Positions 1 to 5,229 of a stretch of 5,862 bases of DNA are shown in pieces. This DNA comes from Halobacteriales archaeon QH_8_67_36 (GTDB lineage Archaea > Halobacteriota > Halobacteria > Halobacteriales > Haloarculaceae). Position 1 is the first letter of the stretch. Every line of letters begins with the position of its first letter. The stretch is from NCBI GenBank assembly GCA_003021755.1, contig PXQZ01000035.1:1-5862 (forward strand). The letters run 5' to 3'. Both the position numbers and the translations under genes were made by a program. Below the pieces are notes generated by a model. That model was not told the origin of the DNA, ran no database searches, and saw only the letters and a list, made by a program, of their open reading frames with translations.

Positions 1-14
1 TTCTAGAGTGACGT

Positions 15-40
15 GTAAGAATTTCTGAACGGACCTATAC
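15..40 (+). promoter_or_regulatory. Candidate promoter for the EamA transporter gene
   Basis: Two A/T-rich stretches stand out in the first 53 bases: GTAAGAATTT (15-24) and CTATAC (35-40). With the usual archaeal spacing of about 25 bases from box centre to transcript start, the first would start near 46 and the second near 62-65. The second would place the ATG at 54 outside the transcript and give a leader of about 80 bases before the TTG at 144. The sequence does not decide between them. No gene is seen in 1-53. Confidence 0.3.
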
Positions 41-128
41 CGCTGCACGGCATATGAGTAGGTACGATGGAACAGTCGCCTTCACTCGGTTTCCCGGTGC
101 AGTGTTCCTCTCCTTCCACGCGGTTCAG

Positions 129-134
129 GGAGGT
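129..134 (+). promoter_or_regulatory. Shine-Dalgarno site for the TTG start at 144
   Basis: GGAGGT at 129-134 matches the anti-Shine-Dalgarno end of archaeal 16S rRNA and lies 9 bases before the TTG at 144. It is the only strong Shine-Dalgarno match in front of any gene in this window, and it is the main reason for choosing the TTG start over the upstream in-frame ATG at 54. Confidence 0.55.
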
Positions 135-143
135 AGTGTAGTA

Positions 144-1085
144 TTGGTATCACGAAGGACCGTCCTGCTTGGCGCGGCCGTGAGCGTCCTCTTCGGCGGG
201 ACGTTCGTGGCGACGAAGGCAGGGCTGGCTCACTTCCCCCCGCTGCTGTTCGTCGCCCTCCGCTACGACGTGGCCGCGGTCGTCCTCTGGGTCTACGTCC
301 TGTTGACTCGCACGGGCGCTGACCGGGTCCCGCGGACCCGCGGCGACCTCGCGGGCGTCCTTGCGACCGGACTGGTGGCGCTCGGGCTGACGAACGCGCT
401 GCTGTTCGTGGGTCAGGCCGGCGCGACGAGCGCCGTCGGCGCCATCCTCTTCAGCCTCAACCCCGTCCTGACGCCCGTCTTCGCCGCCTTCCTGCTGGTC
501 GACGAGCGCCTCTCGGTGCGGGGCAGTGCCGGCCTCGCCGTCGGCCTGCTGGGCGTCACACTGGTGGTCACCCCCGACCCCGCGATGTTCACCAACGACG
601 ACATCGGCAAACTCCTGCTGTTCGGCGGCGCGGTCACCGGCGCGTTGGGGAGCGTCCTCATCCGACGGAGCGACGGCGACCTCGACAGCACCATCCGGAC
701 AGCCTGGGGGCTCCCGCTCGGCGCGGCGCTGTGTCACGCACTGAGTCTCGGTGCCGGCGAATCCGTCGGGGCCGTCCAGTGGGGCGTCCCGGCGCTGCTC
801 GCGCTGGGCTACGTCGGCGTCTTCGCCGGTGCCGTCGCCTACGTGGCCTACTTCGGCCTGCTCGACCGAGCCGGCGCGACCCACGCGAACCTCGTGTTCT
901 ACCTGGTCCCCGTCGTCTCGACGCTGGGCGGGTGGGCGCTGTTGGGCGAGACCATCGCACCCATGGCCGGTCTCGGCTTCCTGGTGGTCTTTGCCGGCTT
1001 CGCGATTATCGGGGGCGAGTCCCTCTCGCTCCTCGATTCGGGCGGTCCGCTCCGCCGCAGCTCCGGTCACGTCGACGCGGACTAG
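144..1085 (+). CDS. EamA/DMT-family transporter (ten-helix permease)
   Basis: This is a membrane permease of the drug/metabolite transporter superfamily, with two tandem EamA repeats (roughly residues 8-145 and 158-290 of 313) and about ten hydrophobic segments. The start resembles family members (VSRRTVLLGAAVSVLFGGTF), and the second repeat carries a typical segment, FAGAVAYVAYFGLLDRAGAT. Family members export amino acids, metabolites or drugs; the substrate cannot be read from sequence. The frame is also open back to an ATG at 54, giving 343 residues. The extra 30 residues have weak G/C preference at third positions and look non-coding, whereas the TTG at 144 has a good Shine-Dalgarno site, so I chose TTG. 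The C-terminus is a short polar tail. The downstream UPF0212 gene has its own promoter, so the two are probably not an operon. The family is certain; the exact start is less so. Confidence 0.92.
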   Translation: MVSRRTVLLGAAVSVLFGGTFVATKAGLAHFPPLLFVALRYDVAAVVLWVYVLLTRTGADRVPRTRGDLAGVLATGLVALGLTNALLFVGQAGATSAVGAILFSLNPVLTPVFAAFLLVDERLSVRGSAGLAVGLLGVTLVVTPDPAMFTNDDIGKLLLFGGAVTGALGSVLIRRSDGDLDSTIRTAWGLPLGAALCHALSLGAGESVGAVQWGVPALLALGYVGVFAGAVAYVAYFGLLDRAGATHANLVFYLVPVVSTLGGWALLGETIAPMAGLGFLVVFAGFAIIGGESLSLLDSGGPLRRSSGHVDAD

Positions 1086-1094
1086 TCAGCCGGG

Positions 1095-1110
1095 CGAACC
1101 TTCTTAATAT
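1095..1110 (+). promoter_or_regulatory. Promoter of the UPF0212 gene (BRE + TATA)
   Basis: The TATA-like CTTAATAT (1103-1110), preceded by the BRE-like CGAACC (1095-1100), is centred about 25 bases before the ATG at 1131. That spacing predicts transcription starting at or beside the start codon, i.e. a leaderless mRNA. It sits in the 45-base gap after the transporter stop and is the clearest TATA box in the window. Confidence 0.6.
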
Positions 1111-1121
1111 TGGCTAGTAAA

Positions 1122-1133
1122 CATGCTAGCATG
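1122..1133. repeat. 12-bp perfect palindrome spanning the UPF0212 start codon
   Basis: CATGCTAGCATG reads the same on both strands, and its last three bases are the ATG start codon. ACATGCTAG (1121-1129) recurs at 1843-1851, just before the UPF0058 start codon, where it reads CTAGCATGT on that gene's coding strand. The symmetry and position would suit a repressor site or a site acting on the 5' end of the mRNA. That role is inference only. Confidence 0.45.
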
Positions 1134-1553
1134 GATTGCAGAGTTGTCGTCGAGGCCGCTGTCCCGGTCTACGACGTGGGGACGGCCGACGAGGCCGTCC
1201 GCATTGCCATCTCGAAGACTGGCGAGATGCTCAACCCGGACCTGAACTACGTCGAGATAAACATGGGTGAGCGAGCGTGCCCGCACTGCCACGAGGAACT
1301 CGACCCCGCCTTCATCGCTGCCGACGAGAGCCTGGTCGCGCTCGAACTGGAGATGACGGTGTTCAACGTCGAGCGCGACGAACACGCCTCACGCATCGCG
1401 CGCAAGGAGATCGGACAGCGGCTCACGAACATCCCGCTCGACATCGTGGAGATAGAGCAGCTCCCGGACGAGGACGAGGAGAGCGAGGAGACGGCGGACG
1501 CCGAAGAGGAGGGCGACATCCTGCCCGAGTTCGAGGAACTCATTGACGAGTAA
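1131..1553 (+). CDS. UPF0212 (DUF555) family conserved archaeal protein
   Basis: This 140-residue protein is recognised as UPF0212/DUF555, an archaeal family without a known function. The family core is clear: an N-terminal strand (CRVVVEAAVPVYDV), the segment ISKTGEMLNPDLNYVEINMG (residues 28-47), a CPHC motif at Cys50 and Cys53, then MTVFNVERDEHASRIARKEI (75-94) and NIPLDIVEIE. The Cys pair, perhaps with Cys3 or the nearby His52/His54, may bind metal; this is inference. Residues 112-140 form an acidic low-complexity tail rich in Asp and Glu, probably a salt adaptation or a flexible arm. The ATG at 1131 was preferred over one at 1110 because family members begin near MxCRVVVEA and the TATA box overlaps 1110. 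The gene appears singly transcribed and leaderless, and converges on UPF0058. Confidence 0.95.
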   Translation: MDCRVVVEAAVPVYDVGTADEAVRIAISKTGEMLNPDLNYVEINMGERACPHCHEELDPAFIAADESLVALELEMTVFNVERDEHASRIARKEIGQRLTNIPLDIVEIEQLPDEDEESEETADAEEEGDILPEFEELIDE

Positions 1554-1558
1554 TACGG

Positions 1559-1576
1559 CGGCTACGCGGGTAGCTG
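1559..1576. terminator. Hairpin in the convergent gap, possible bidirectional terminator
   Basis: GCTAC (1561-1565) pairs with GTAGC (1570-1574) around the loop GCGG, extended outward by a wobble pair and one C-G pair. It lies in the 45 bases between the stops of two convergent genes, 5 bases after the UPF0212 stop. There is no clear T-run, so the terminator role rests mainly on position and symmetry. Confidence 0.35.
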
Positions 1577-1598
1577 ACGGGAGTGGAGAAATCGGATC

Positions 1599-1835
1599 TC
1601 AGTCAGCGGCGGCAGAAACGGGCTCTTTCTCCTCGTCGGTCATCGCCGACGTGATACCGTTCGCGATCGCAAAGACAGCGGCCTTGTGGTCCGTCTTCGA
1701 CTTGTGAATCGACGTCGGCTTGACACCGAGTTCGGCGTACTCGTCGTGTTCCACGTCGGAACCCGACTCCGCCTCGTAGTGGTTCTGTACTTGTGCGAGC
1801 AGGCCGTGAAGGTGAATGAGCTCCTGCTTTTTCAT
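1599..1835 (-). CDS. UPF0058 family small conserved archaeal protein
   Basis: This 78-residue protein matches the UPF0058 family, conserved in Euryarchaeota and of unknown function. Two blocks identify it: the predicted helical start MKKQELIHLHGLLAQVQNHY (1-20) and a central ELGVKPTSIHKSKTDHKAAV (36-55) followed by AIANGITSAM. His8, His10, His44 and His50 are candidate functional residues, but no role is assigned. The C-terminal 12 residues are acidic and variable-looking. The ATG at 1835 is chosen over an in-frame GTG at 1844 because the family begins with MKKQEL. A TATA-like box on the reverse strand at 1862-1869 predicts a very short leader. It faces the UPF0212 gene and diverges from aIF2-beta. 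Confidence 0.95.
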   Translation of the reverse strand: MKKQELIHLHGLLAQVQNHYEAESGSDVEHDEYAELGVKPTSIHKSKTDHKAAVFAIANGITSAMTDEEKEPVSAAAD

Positions 1836-1861
1836 AGTCAGCACATGCTAGAAACCGAGGG

Positions 1862-1869
1862 CATATAGT
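1862..1869 (-). promoter_or_regulatory. TATA box of the UPF0058 gene
   Basis: On the reverse strand the sequence reads ACTATATG, centred about 30 bases before the ATG at 1835. Transcription should begin near 1840, leaving a leader of about five bases or fewer. Confidence 0.55.
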
Positions 1870-1879
1870 ACTACTCTGA

Positions 1880-1899
1880 GGGGAGTTAACACGCTCCCC
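1880..1899. repeat. Inverted repeat GGGGAG/CTCCCC in a divergent promoter region
   Basis: GGGGAG (1880-1885) and CTCCCC (1894-1899) form a perfect 6-bp inverted repeat around an 8-base A/T-rich spacer. It lies just upstream of the UPF0058 TATA box in the 176-base divergent region shared with aIF2-beta. Because it precedes the expected transcript start, a DNA-level operator is more likely than an RNA hairpin. The rest of 1900-1973 has scattered A/T-rich words (GATAAAAC at 1906-1913) but no gene. Confidence 0.35.
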
Positions 1900-1973
1900 C
1901 GGCATGATAAAACGTGAAGAACAGGGGGCCGAGACCGTCGTATTTGGGGTCCCGTGAGAACCCTCCACAGAGG

Positions 1974-1988
1974 CTGAAAGGTTTTTGA
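1974..1988 (+). promoter_or_regulatory. Promoter of the aIF2-beta gene
   Basis: GTTTTTGA (1981-1988), preceded by the purine-rich BRE-like TGAAAG, is centred about 27 bases before the ATG at 2012, so the transcript is probably leaderless. Confidence 0.5.
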
Positions 1989-2011
1989 GCGTCGCTGAAC
2001 GACCACCGCAT

Positions 2012-2422
2012 ATGGACTACGACGACATGCTCGACAGAGCGGCGAGCGAGACGGCCGGTGTTTCCGACACGGACGAACGGCTCACCGTCCCGGACCCCGA
2101 CGTCCGCCAGGAGGGGTCGGTCACCGTCGTCGAGAACTTCCGGACGCTGTGTGACCGACTCGACCGGGAGCCCGACCACCTGCTACAGTTCTTCCAGCGG
2201 GAGGTCGGCACCAGCGGCCACATCGACGAGAGCGGCCGTGCCCGGATAACCGGCGCCTTCGACGCGGACCGCATCGGCGACGCCACCGAGGCGTACATCG
2301 ACGGCTTCGTTCGCTGTCCGGAGTGTGGCCTGCCGGACACACGTCTGGAGAACGAGGGCGACGTGACGATACTGCGCTGTGAGGCCTGCGGGGCGCGCTC
2401 GGCGACGCCGAGCGATGGCTGA
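2012..2422 (+). CDS. eif2b: Translation initiation factor aIF2 subunit beta
   Basis: This is the beta subunit of heterotrimeric aIF2, which with alpha and gamma carries initiator Met-tRNA to the small ribosomal subunit. The 136 residues show the family plan: an N-terminal helix (MDYDDMLDRA) that in known structures contacts gamma, the signature TVPDPDVRQEGSVTVVENF (25-43), a central alpha/beta domain with REVGTSGHIDESGRARITG (63-81), and a C-terminal zinc ribbon with Cys102, Cys105, Cys123 and Cys126 (CPEC and CEAC). The length fits archaeal aIF2-beta. The ATG at 2012 is used because the frame's earlier start, a TTG at 1985, lies inside the promoter box and adds nine non-family residues. The gene diverges from UPF0058 and converges on DUF357, so it appears to be a single-gene unit. 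Haloarchaea can carry more than one beta-like paralogue; this looks complete, with all four zinc ligands. Confidence 0.96.
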   Translation: MDYDDMLDRAASETAGVSDTDERLTVPDPDVRQEGSVTVVENFRTLCDRLDREPDHLLQFFQREVGTSGHIDESGRARITGAFDADRIGDATEAYIDGFVRCPECGLPDTRLENEGDVTILRCEACGARSATPSDG

Positions 2423-2446
2423 GACGGAATCGACCGGGAGCGGAGT

Positions 2447-2473
2447 GTCTCCCGGAGACGGTGACGGACCGTC
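2447..2473. terminator. Inverted repeats after aIF2-beta, possible terminator
   Basis: Two overlapping dyads lie 25-51 bases after the aIF2-beta stop: GTCTCC/GGAGAC (2447-2459, one central base) and GACGGT/ACCGTC (2457-2473, five-base loop). The second is followed within a few bases by TCGTTTAGTT, the nearest thing to a T-rich tail. The rest of the 241-base convergent gap up to 2663 holds no convincing gene. A 56-codon frame from 2415 loses G/C third-position preference after about 20 codons. Confidence 0.35.
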
Positions 2474-2663
2474 CTGTCGTTTAGTTCCAGCGTCTCTGCC
2501 GGTTTGTTGGCGTTTCGTGGCTGTTCGTCGAGTCCGCAGGATCCGGATGCGGTTCGCTCCGTCCCGCGTACTCGTCAGCGCGTAATCAAGGCGGCTTCCA
2601 TCGATGGTGTCAACTCGGGGTGGCTACGTGAGCCAACCGTCTCGGGTAGCTATACCGACGCAA

Positions 2664-2948
2664 TCACTGCGTAAACAGGTGCCCCTCGGTCGGCACGTCG
2701 AACAGACCGATGCGGGCGCCCGCGTCCAGCCAGGCGTGCCCGTACGAGAACGCTGCCAGCGCGTTGACGGGGTCGTCCTCCTCGCGGAAATGGCGGCCGT
2801 CCTCCAGATACGACGTCGCCATCTCCGCACACTCCAGGGCGGCGTCGTGCATCGGCGTCCCCTCGGGCGGCACGACGTCGGCCGCGTCGACGGCTTCAGC
2901 GAGCAGTCCCTCGTAGCGGTCGGTTTTCTCCGCGAGGTCGGCGGGCAT
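2664..2948 (-). CDS. DUF357 domain protein
   Basis: This 94-residue protein is recognised as DUF357, a small helical archaeal family of unknown function. The N-terminal half (MPADLAEKTDRYEGLLAEAV) is a predicted amphipathic helix. The family signature is near the C-terminus: AEMATSYLEDGRHF (41-54), then DPVNALAAFSYGHAWLDAGA (59-78) followed by RIGLF. The arrangement of helices with an Ala/Tyr-rich repeat-like pattern resembles helical-hairpin proteins that bind partners, but no partner is evident. The start at 2948 is the only reasonable ATG. A reverse-strand TAGGCTTA (2974-2981) about 30 bases upstream can serve as TATA box. The gene is convergent with aIF2-beta and divergent from thioredoxin reductase, with 97 bases between start codons. 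Family assignment is from recognised sequence pattern, not a search. Confidence 0.9.
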   Translation of the reverse strand: MPADLAEKTDRYEGLLAEAVDAADVVPPEGTPMHDAALECAEMATSYLEDGRHFREEDDPVNALAAFSYGHAWLDAGARIGLFDVPTEGHLFTQ

Positions 2949-2973
2949 ACCCGGAGAAACGACGGCGGCGGCC

Positions 2974-3022
2974 TAAGCCTATCGGCGCGACTACATGTGC
3001 CACGACAGCGCAACCTACAAAC
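2974..3022. promoter_or_regulatory. Divergent promoter region between DUF357 and trxB
   Basis: Within the 97 bases between the two start codons, the reverse strand carries TAGGCTTA (2974-2981) about 30 bases before the DUF357 ATG. The forward strand carries CTACAAAC (3015-3022) about 28 bases before the trxB ATG. Both spacings fit leaderless or nearly leaderless transcripts. The boxes are about 40 bp apart, so the two promoters could share an upstream regulator; that is inference. Confidence 0.45.
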
Positions 3023-3045
3023 CGTATCCTGCCCAACCCGGAGCC

Positions 3046-4089
3046 ATGACCGACGACGCCATCGAACACCGCCGACTCATCGTTGCTGGGACCGGTATCG
3101 CCGGGCTCACCGCAGCCATCTACGCCGCGCGTTCGAACAACGACCCGCTCGTCCTGGAGGGCGACGAGCCGGGCGGACAGCTCACGCTGACCAGCGAAGT
3201 CGAGAACTATCCCGGCTTCCCCGAGGGACTGTCGGGGCCGGAGCTCATCAACGAGATGAAAGAACAGGCCTCGCAGTTCGGCTCCGAGGTCGAACACGGC
3301 ATCGTAACGGCCGTCGAGGGCGACGAGCGCCCGTTCCGCGTCGAACTCCGCGACGGCACCGTCTACACCTGTGACGCGTTCATCGCCGCCTCCGGTGCCA
3401 GCGCGCGCACGCTGGGGGTCCCCGGCGAGGACGAACTGATGGGCTACGGCGTCTCTACCTGTGCGACCTGCGACGGCGCCTTCTTCCGCGGCGAGGACAT
3501 GCTCGTCGTCGGCGGCGGCGACGCGGCCATGGAGGAGGCCCACTTCCTCACGAAGTTCGCCGACACCGTCTACGTCGCCCACCGGCGCGAGGAGTTCCGC
3601 GCCGAGGACTACTGGATAGACAAGGTCGGCAGGAAAGTCGAGTCGGGCGAGATAGAGATTATGAGAAACACCGAGCTGCTGGAGATGCACGGCTCGCCGG
3701 AGGAAGGCGTCGACCACGTGACGCTGGCACAGAACGGCGAGGGCTACCCCTCCGAGAAGCTCGACGAGGAGGGGACGGAAACCTTCGACTTCGACGTGGG
3801 CGCCGTCTTCATCGCCATCGGACACACGCCCAACACCGACTACCTCGAAGACACCGACGTGGAACTGGACGAGACGGGCTACATCGTCGCGAAAGGCGGC
3901 AAGGGCGGCGGCCAGACCGCAACCGACGTCGAGGGCATCTTCGGCGCCGGCGACGTGGTCGACTACCACTACCAGCAGGCCGTGACCGCGGCTGGGATGG
4001 GCTGTAAGGCCGCCATCGACGCCGACGAGTACCTCGAAGACCTGCCCGAGGCCGCCGAAACCGAAGCCGTCGCCGAAGCCGACGACTGA
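3046..4089 (+). CDS. trxB: Thioredoxin-disulfide reductase (FAD/NADPH)
   Basis: This is a low-molecular-weight thioredoxin reductase, a cytoplasmic FAD flavoprotein passing electrons from NAD(P)H to thioredoxin-like proteins. In its 347 residues the FAD-binding GTGIAG lies at 15-20, followed by EPGGQLTLTSEVENYPGFPE. The redox-active CATC has Cys139 and Cys142, and the second dinucleotide site is GGGDAAMEEA from residue 156. HRREEFR (179-185), matching the HRRxxFR motif that binds the NADPH 2'-phosphate in bacterial enzymes, supports NADPH use. The terminal FAD motif is GAGDVVDYHYQQAVTAAGMG (from 300). A glycine-rich GGKGGGQT segment precedes it, and the C-terminus ends in an acidic haloarchaeal tail. 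The ATG at 3046 is preferred to the ATG at 2995, which lies upstream of the promoter box. All catalytic residues are present. Confidence 0.97.
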   Translation: MTDDAIEHRRLIVAGTGIAGLTAAIYAARSNNDPLVLEGDEPGGQLTLTSEVENYPGFPEGLSGPELINEMKEQASQFGSEVEHGIVTAVEGDERPFRVELRDGTVYTCDAFIAASGASARTLGVPGEDELMGYGVSTCATCDGAFFRGEDMLVVGGGDAAMEEAHFLTKFADTVYVAHRREEFRAEDYWIDKVGRKVESGEIEIMRNTELLEMHGSPEEGVDHVTLAQNGEGYPSEKLDEEGTETFDFDVGAVFIAIGHTPNTDYLEDTDVELDETGYIVAKGGKGGGQTATDVEGIFGAGDVVDYHYQQAVTAAGMGCKAAIDADEYLEDLPEAAETEAVAEADD

Positions 4090-4094
4090 TACGG

Positions 4095-4149
4095 CCGGTT
4101 GTAACGATTTACCGGTGATTTGCCGGGGCGGGTCCGGTACGTCCCGGAC
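4095..4149 (+). terminator. Repeat- and hairpin-rich segment after trxB, possible terminator
   Basis: Directly after the trxB stop, CCGGT (4095-4099) pairs with ACCGG (4111-4115). An imperfect direct repeat, GATTTACCGG (4106-4115) and GATTTGCCGG (4117-4126), is spaced 11 bases start to start. GTCCGG/CCGGAC (4132-4137 and 4144-4149) forms a further 6-bp stem with a six-base loop. The short T-runs inside the direct repeat could act in archaeal termination. A regulatory role for the next gene is an alternative. Confidence 0.35.
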
Positions 4150-4224
4150 ATGGCTTCTGACTGACCGTATAACGGGCCGATACTGACCCGACAAGCCCTT
4201 CCGTGCGGTCGCAAACTGTGGAGC

Positions 4225-4509
4225 ATGGCAGACGACACTGTCACGTTGACTATCGAGGGCGACGACGAGGCCGACGAGCTGACCGTCCCGAGCGAGCTAC
4301 TGGACCTGCTGCGCGAGAACGACGAGGCGGACCCGGCCGTCGTCGGTGACATCGCGATGTTCGGACTCGCCCAGCGAATCCACGGCGCGGTCCACCATGG
4401 GCAGGGCGAAGCGGACCAGGGGATGCAGGACCTCGAAGCACTCACCCTCGACCTCTTCCAAGAGCGTTTCGGCGCCTCCTTTGCCGAACTGACCGGCCAC
4501 GACCACTAG
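4225..4509 (+). CDS. Small acidic haloarchaeal protein, function unknown
   Basis: I do not assign a function to this 94-residue protein. It has strong haloarchaeal coding bias and looks like a conserved haloarchaeal hypothetical. Residues 1-37 are acidic, with a strand-like start (DTVTLTIEG) and a helix (PSELLDLLREND). Residues 44-60 contain the most distinctive stretch, AMFGLAQRIHGAVHHGQ, with three histidines, followed by the helix LEALTLDLFQERFGASFAEL and a C-terminal GHDH. The clustered histidines could bind metal, but that is a guess. There are no membrane segments or signal peptide. The start has no Shine-Dalgarno at proper spacing; the weakly A/T-rich ACAAGCCCTT lies about 29 bases upstream. 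Its TAG stop overlaps the arfC stop on the other strand by four bases. Confidence 0.85.
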   Translation: MADDTVTLTIEGDDEADELTVPSELLDLLRENDEADPAVVGDIAMFGLAQRIHGAVHHGQGEADQGMQDLEALTLDLFQERFGASFAELTGHDH

Positions 4510-5180
4510 CCGTCGCTGTTTTCGACGACCCAGGTCAGCAACACGCCGTCGTCGACCTGCTCGACCGATTCGAGTTCCAGTTGCGGGAACGACTCGACGA
4601 AGCCGTCGCCGTCAGCCAACGTTGGGGCGTCCCGGCCACCGAGTATCTTCGCGCCGATGTAGACGCGTAGCTCGTCGACCAGTCCGGCTTCGAAGAGGCT
4701 AAAGATGAGTTCGCCGCCGCCCTCGACCATCAGCCGCTCGATGCCCTCGCCCCCGAGCTTTGCCAACGCCGTCGTCAGGTCGACGCGGTCCTCGCCGGCC
4801 GCCAGGACGTAGGCGCCGGCCTCCTCCATCTGCTCGATGAAGTCCGTCGGCGCGGCCTCGCTGGTGAGCAAATACGTCTCGGCGGCGTCGTCCAGCACGG
4901 CGGCGTCCGGCGGCGTCCGGGTGCGCGAGTCGGCGACGACGCGGGCCGGGTTCTTCGGCTCGTTGCGGTCCGACCGGTCGGCGTGGCGCGTTTCGTCCTT
5001 GACCGTCAGCGACGGGTCGTCGGCCAGCACCGTCCCGACCCCGACCATGACGGCGTCGCTGTCGGCCCGGAGCTGGTCGACCCGGTCGAAGTCCTCCTGC
5101 CCCGAGATGGCCAGCTGTTCGCGCCGGCGCGAGGCGAGTTTCCCGTCCGCGCTCATCGCGGCGTTGACGACGACGTGCAT
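4506..5180 (-). CDS. arfC: 2,5-diamino-6-ribosylaminopyrimidinone 5'-phosphate reductase (archaeal riboflavin pathway)
   Basis: This enzyme reduces the ribosyl side chain of 2,5-diamino-6-(ribosylamino)-4(3H)-pyrimidinone 5'-phosphate to the ribityl form with NAD(P)H, an early step of archaeal riboflavin/FAD synthesis. It is a stand-alone RibD C-terminal (DHFR-like) domain of 224 residues, the normal archaeal length. Family motifs are in order: NAAMSADGKLASR (6-18), DAVMVGVGTVLADDPSLTVK (42-61), NPARVVADS (77-85), LMVEGGGELIFSLFEAGLVD (130-149) and IGAKILGGRDAPTL (165-178). The ATG at 5180 fits the family start. The frame opens back to 5309, but those residues are Arg/Ser-rich and overlap the upstream gene remnant. 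A reverse-strand GTTTTCCG (5203-5210) about 27 bases upstream is a plausible TATA box. Its stop overlaps that of the convergent gene within one CTAG. A 10-bp tandem repeat (4901-4920) lies inside the coding region. Confidence 0.95.
   Translation of the reverse strand: MHVVVNAAMSADGKLASRRREQLAISGQEDFDRVDQLRADSDAVMVGVGTVLADDPSLTVKDETRHADRSDRNEPKNPARVVADSRTRTPPDAAVLDDAAETYLLTSEAAPTDFIEQMEEAGAYVLAAGEDRVDLTTALAKLGGEGIERLMVEGGGELIFSLFEAGLVDELRVYIGAKILGGRDAPTLADGDGFVESFPQLELESVEQVDDGVLLTWVVENSDG
4901..4920. repeat. 10-bp perfect tandem repeat inside arfC
   Basis: CGGCGTCCGG occurs twice back to back (4901-4910 and 4911-4920). On the arfC strand it encodes the RTPPDAA region (about residues 88-94). 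Because ten is not a multiple of three, the copies are read in different frames, and loss or gain of a unit would break the gene. Confidence 0.6.
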
Positions 5181-5202
5181 ACGGGGTTTGCAGGCGGCTG
5201 AG

Positions 5203-5210
5203 CGGAAAAC
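5203..5210 (-). promoter_or_regulatory. TATA box of arfC
   Basis: The reverse strand reads GTTTTCCG, preceded by CGAAACCC, which resembles a BRE. The box is centred about 27 bases before the ATG at 5180, so arfC is probably leaderless and transcribed on its own, even though a gene remnant ends only 49 bases upstream. Confidence 0.45.
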
Positions 5211-5229
5211 GGGTTTCGGTTCCGCCCGC

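Noticed and set aside
150..1070. 306-codon open frame opposite the EamA transporter
   Set aside because: Its product is dominated by Arg, Glu, Gln and Asp with no domain, as expected from reading the opposite strand of a GC-rich membrane-protein gene.
2604..3374. 256-codon forward frame across DUF357 and into trxB
   Set aside because: It overlaps two recognised genes, has poor codon bias, and turns Arg-rich where it crosses trxB out of frame.
2896..4194. 432-codon open frame on the reverse strand opposite trxB
   Set aside because: It is antisense to a clear thioredoxin reductase with all motifs. Long antisense frames are a normal by-product of G/C-ending codons in haloarchaea, and its translation is a Val/Gly/Asp-rich mix with no recognisable domain.
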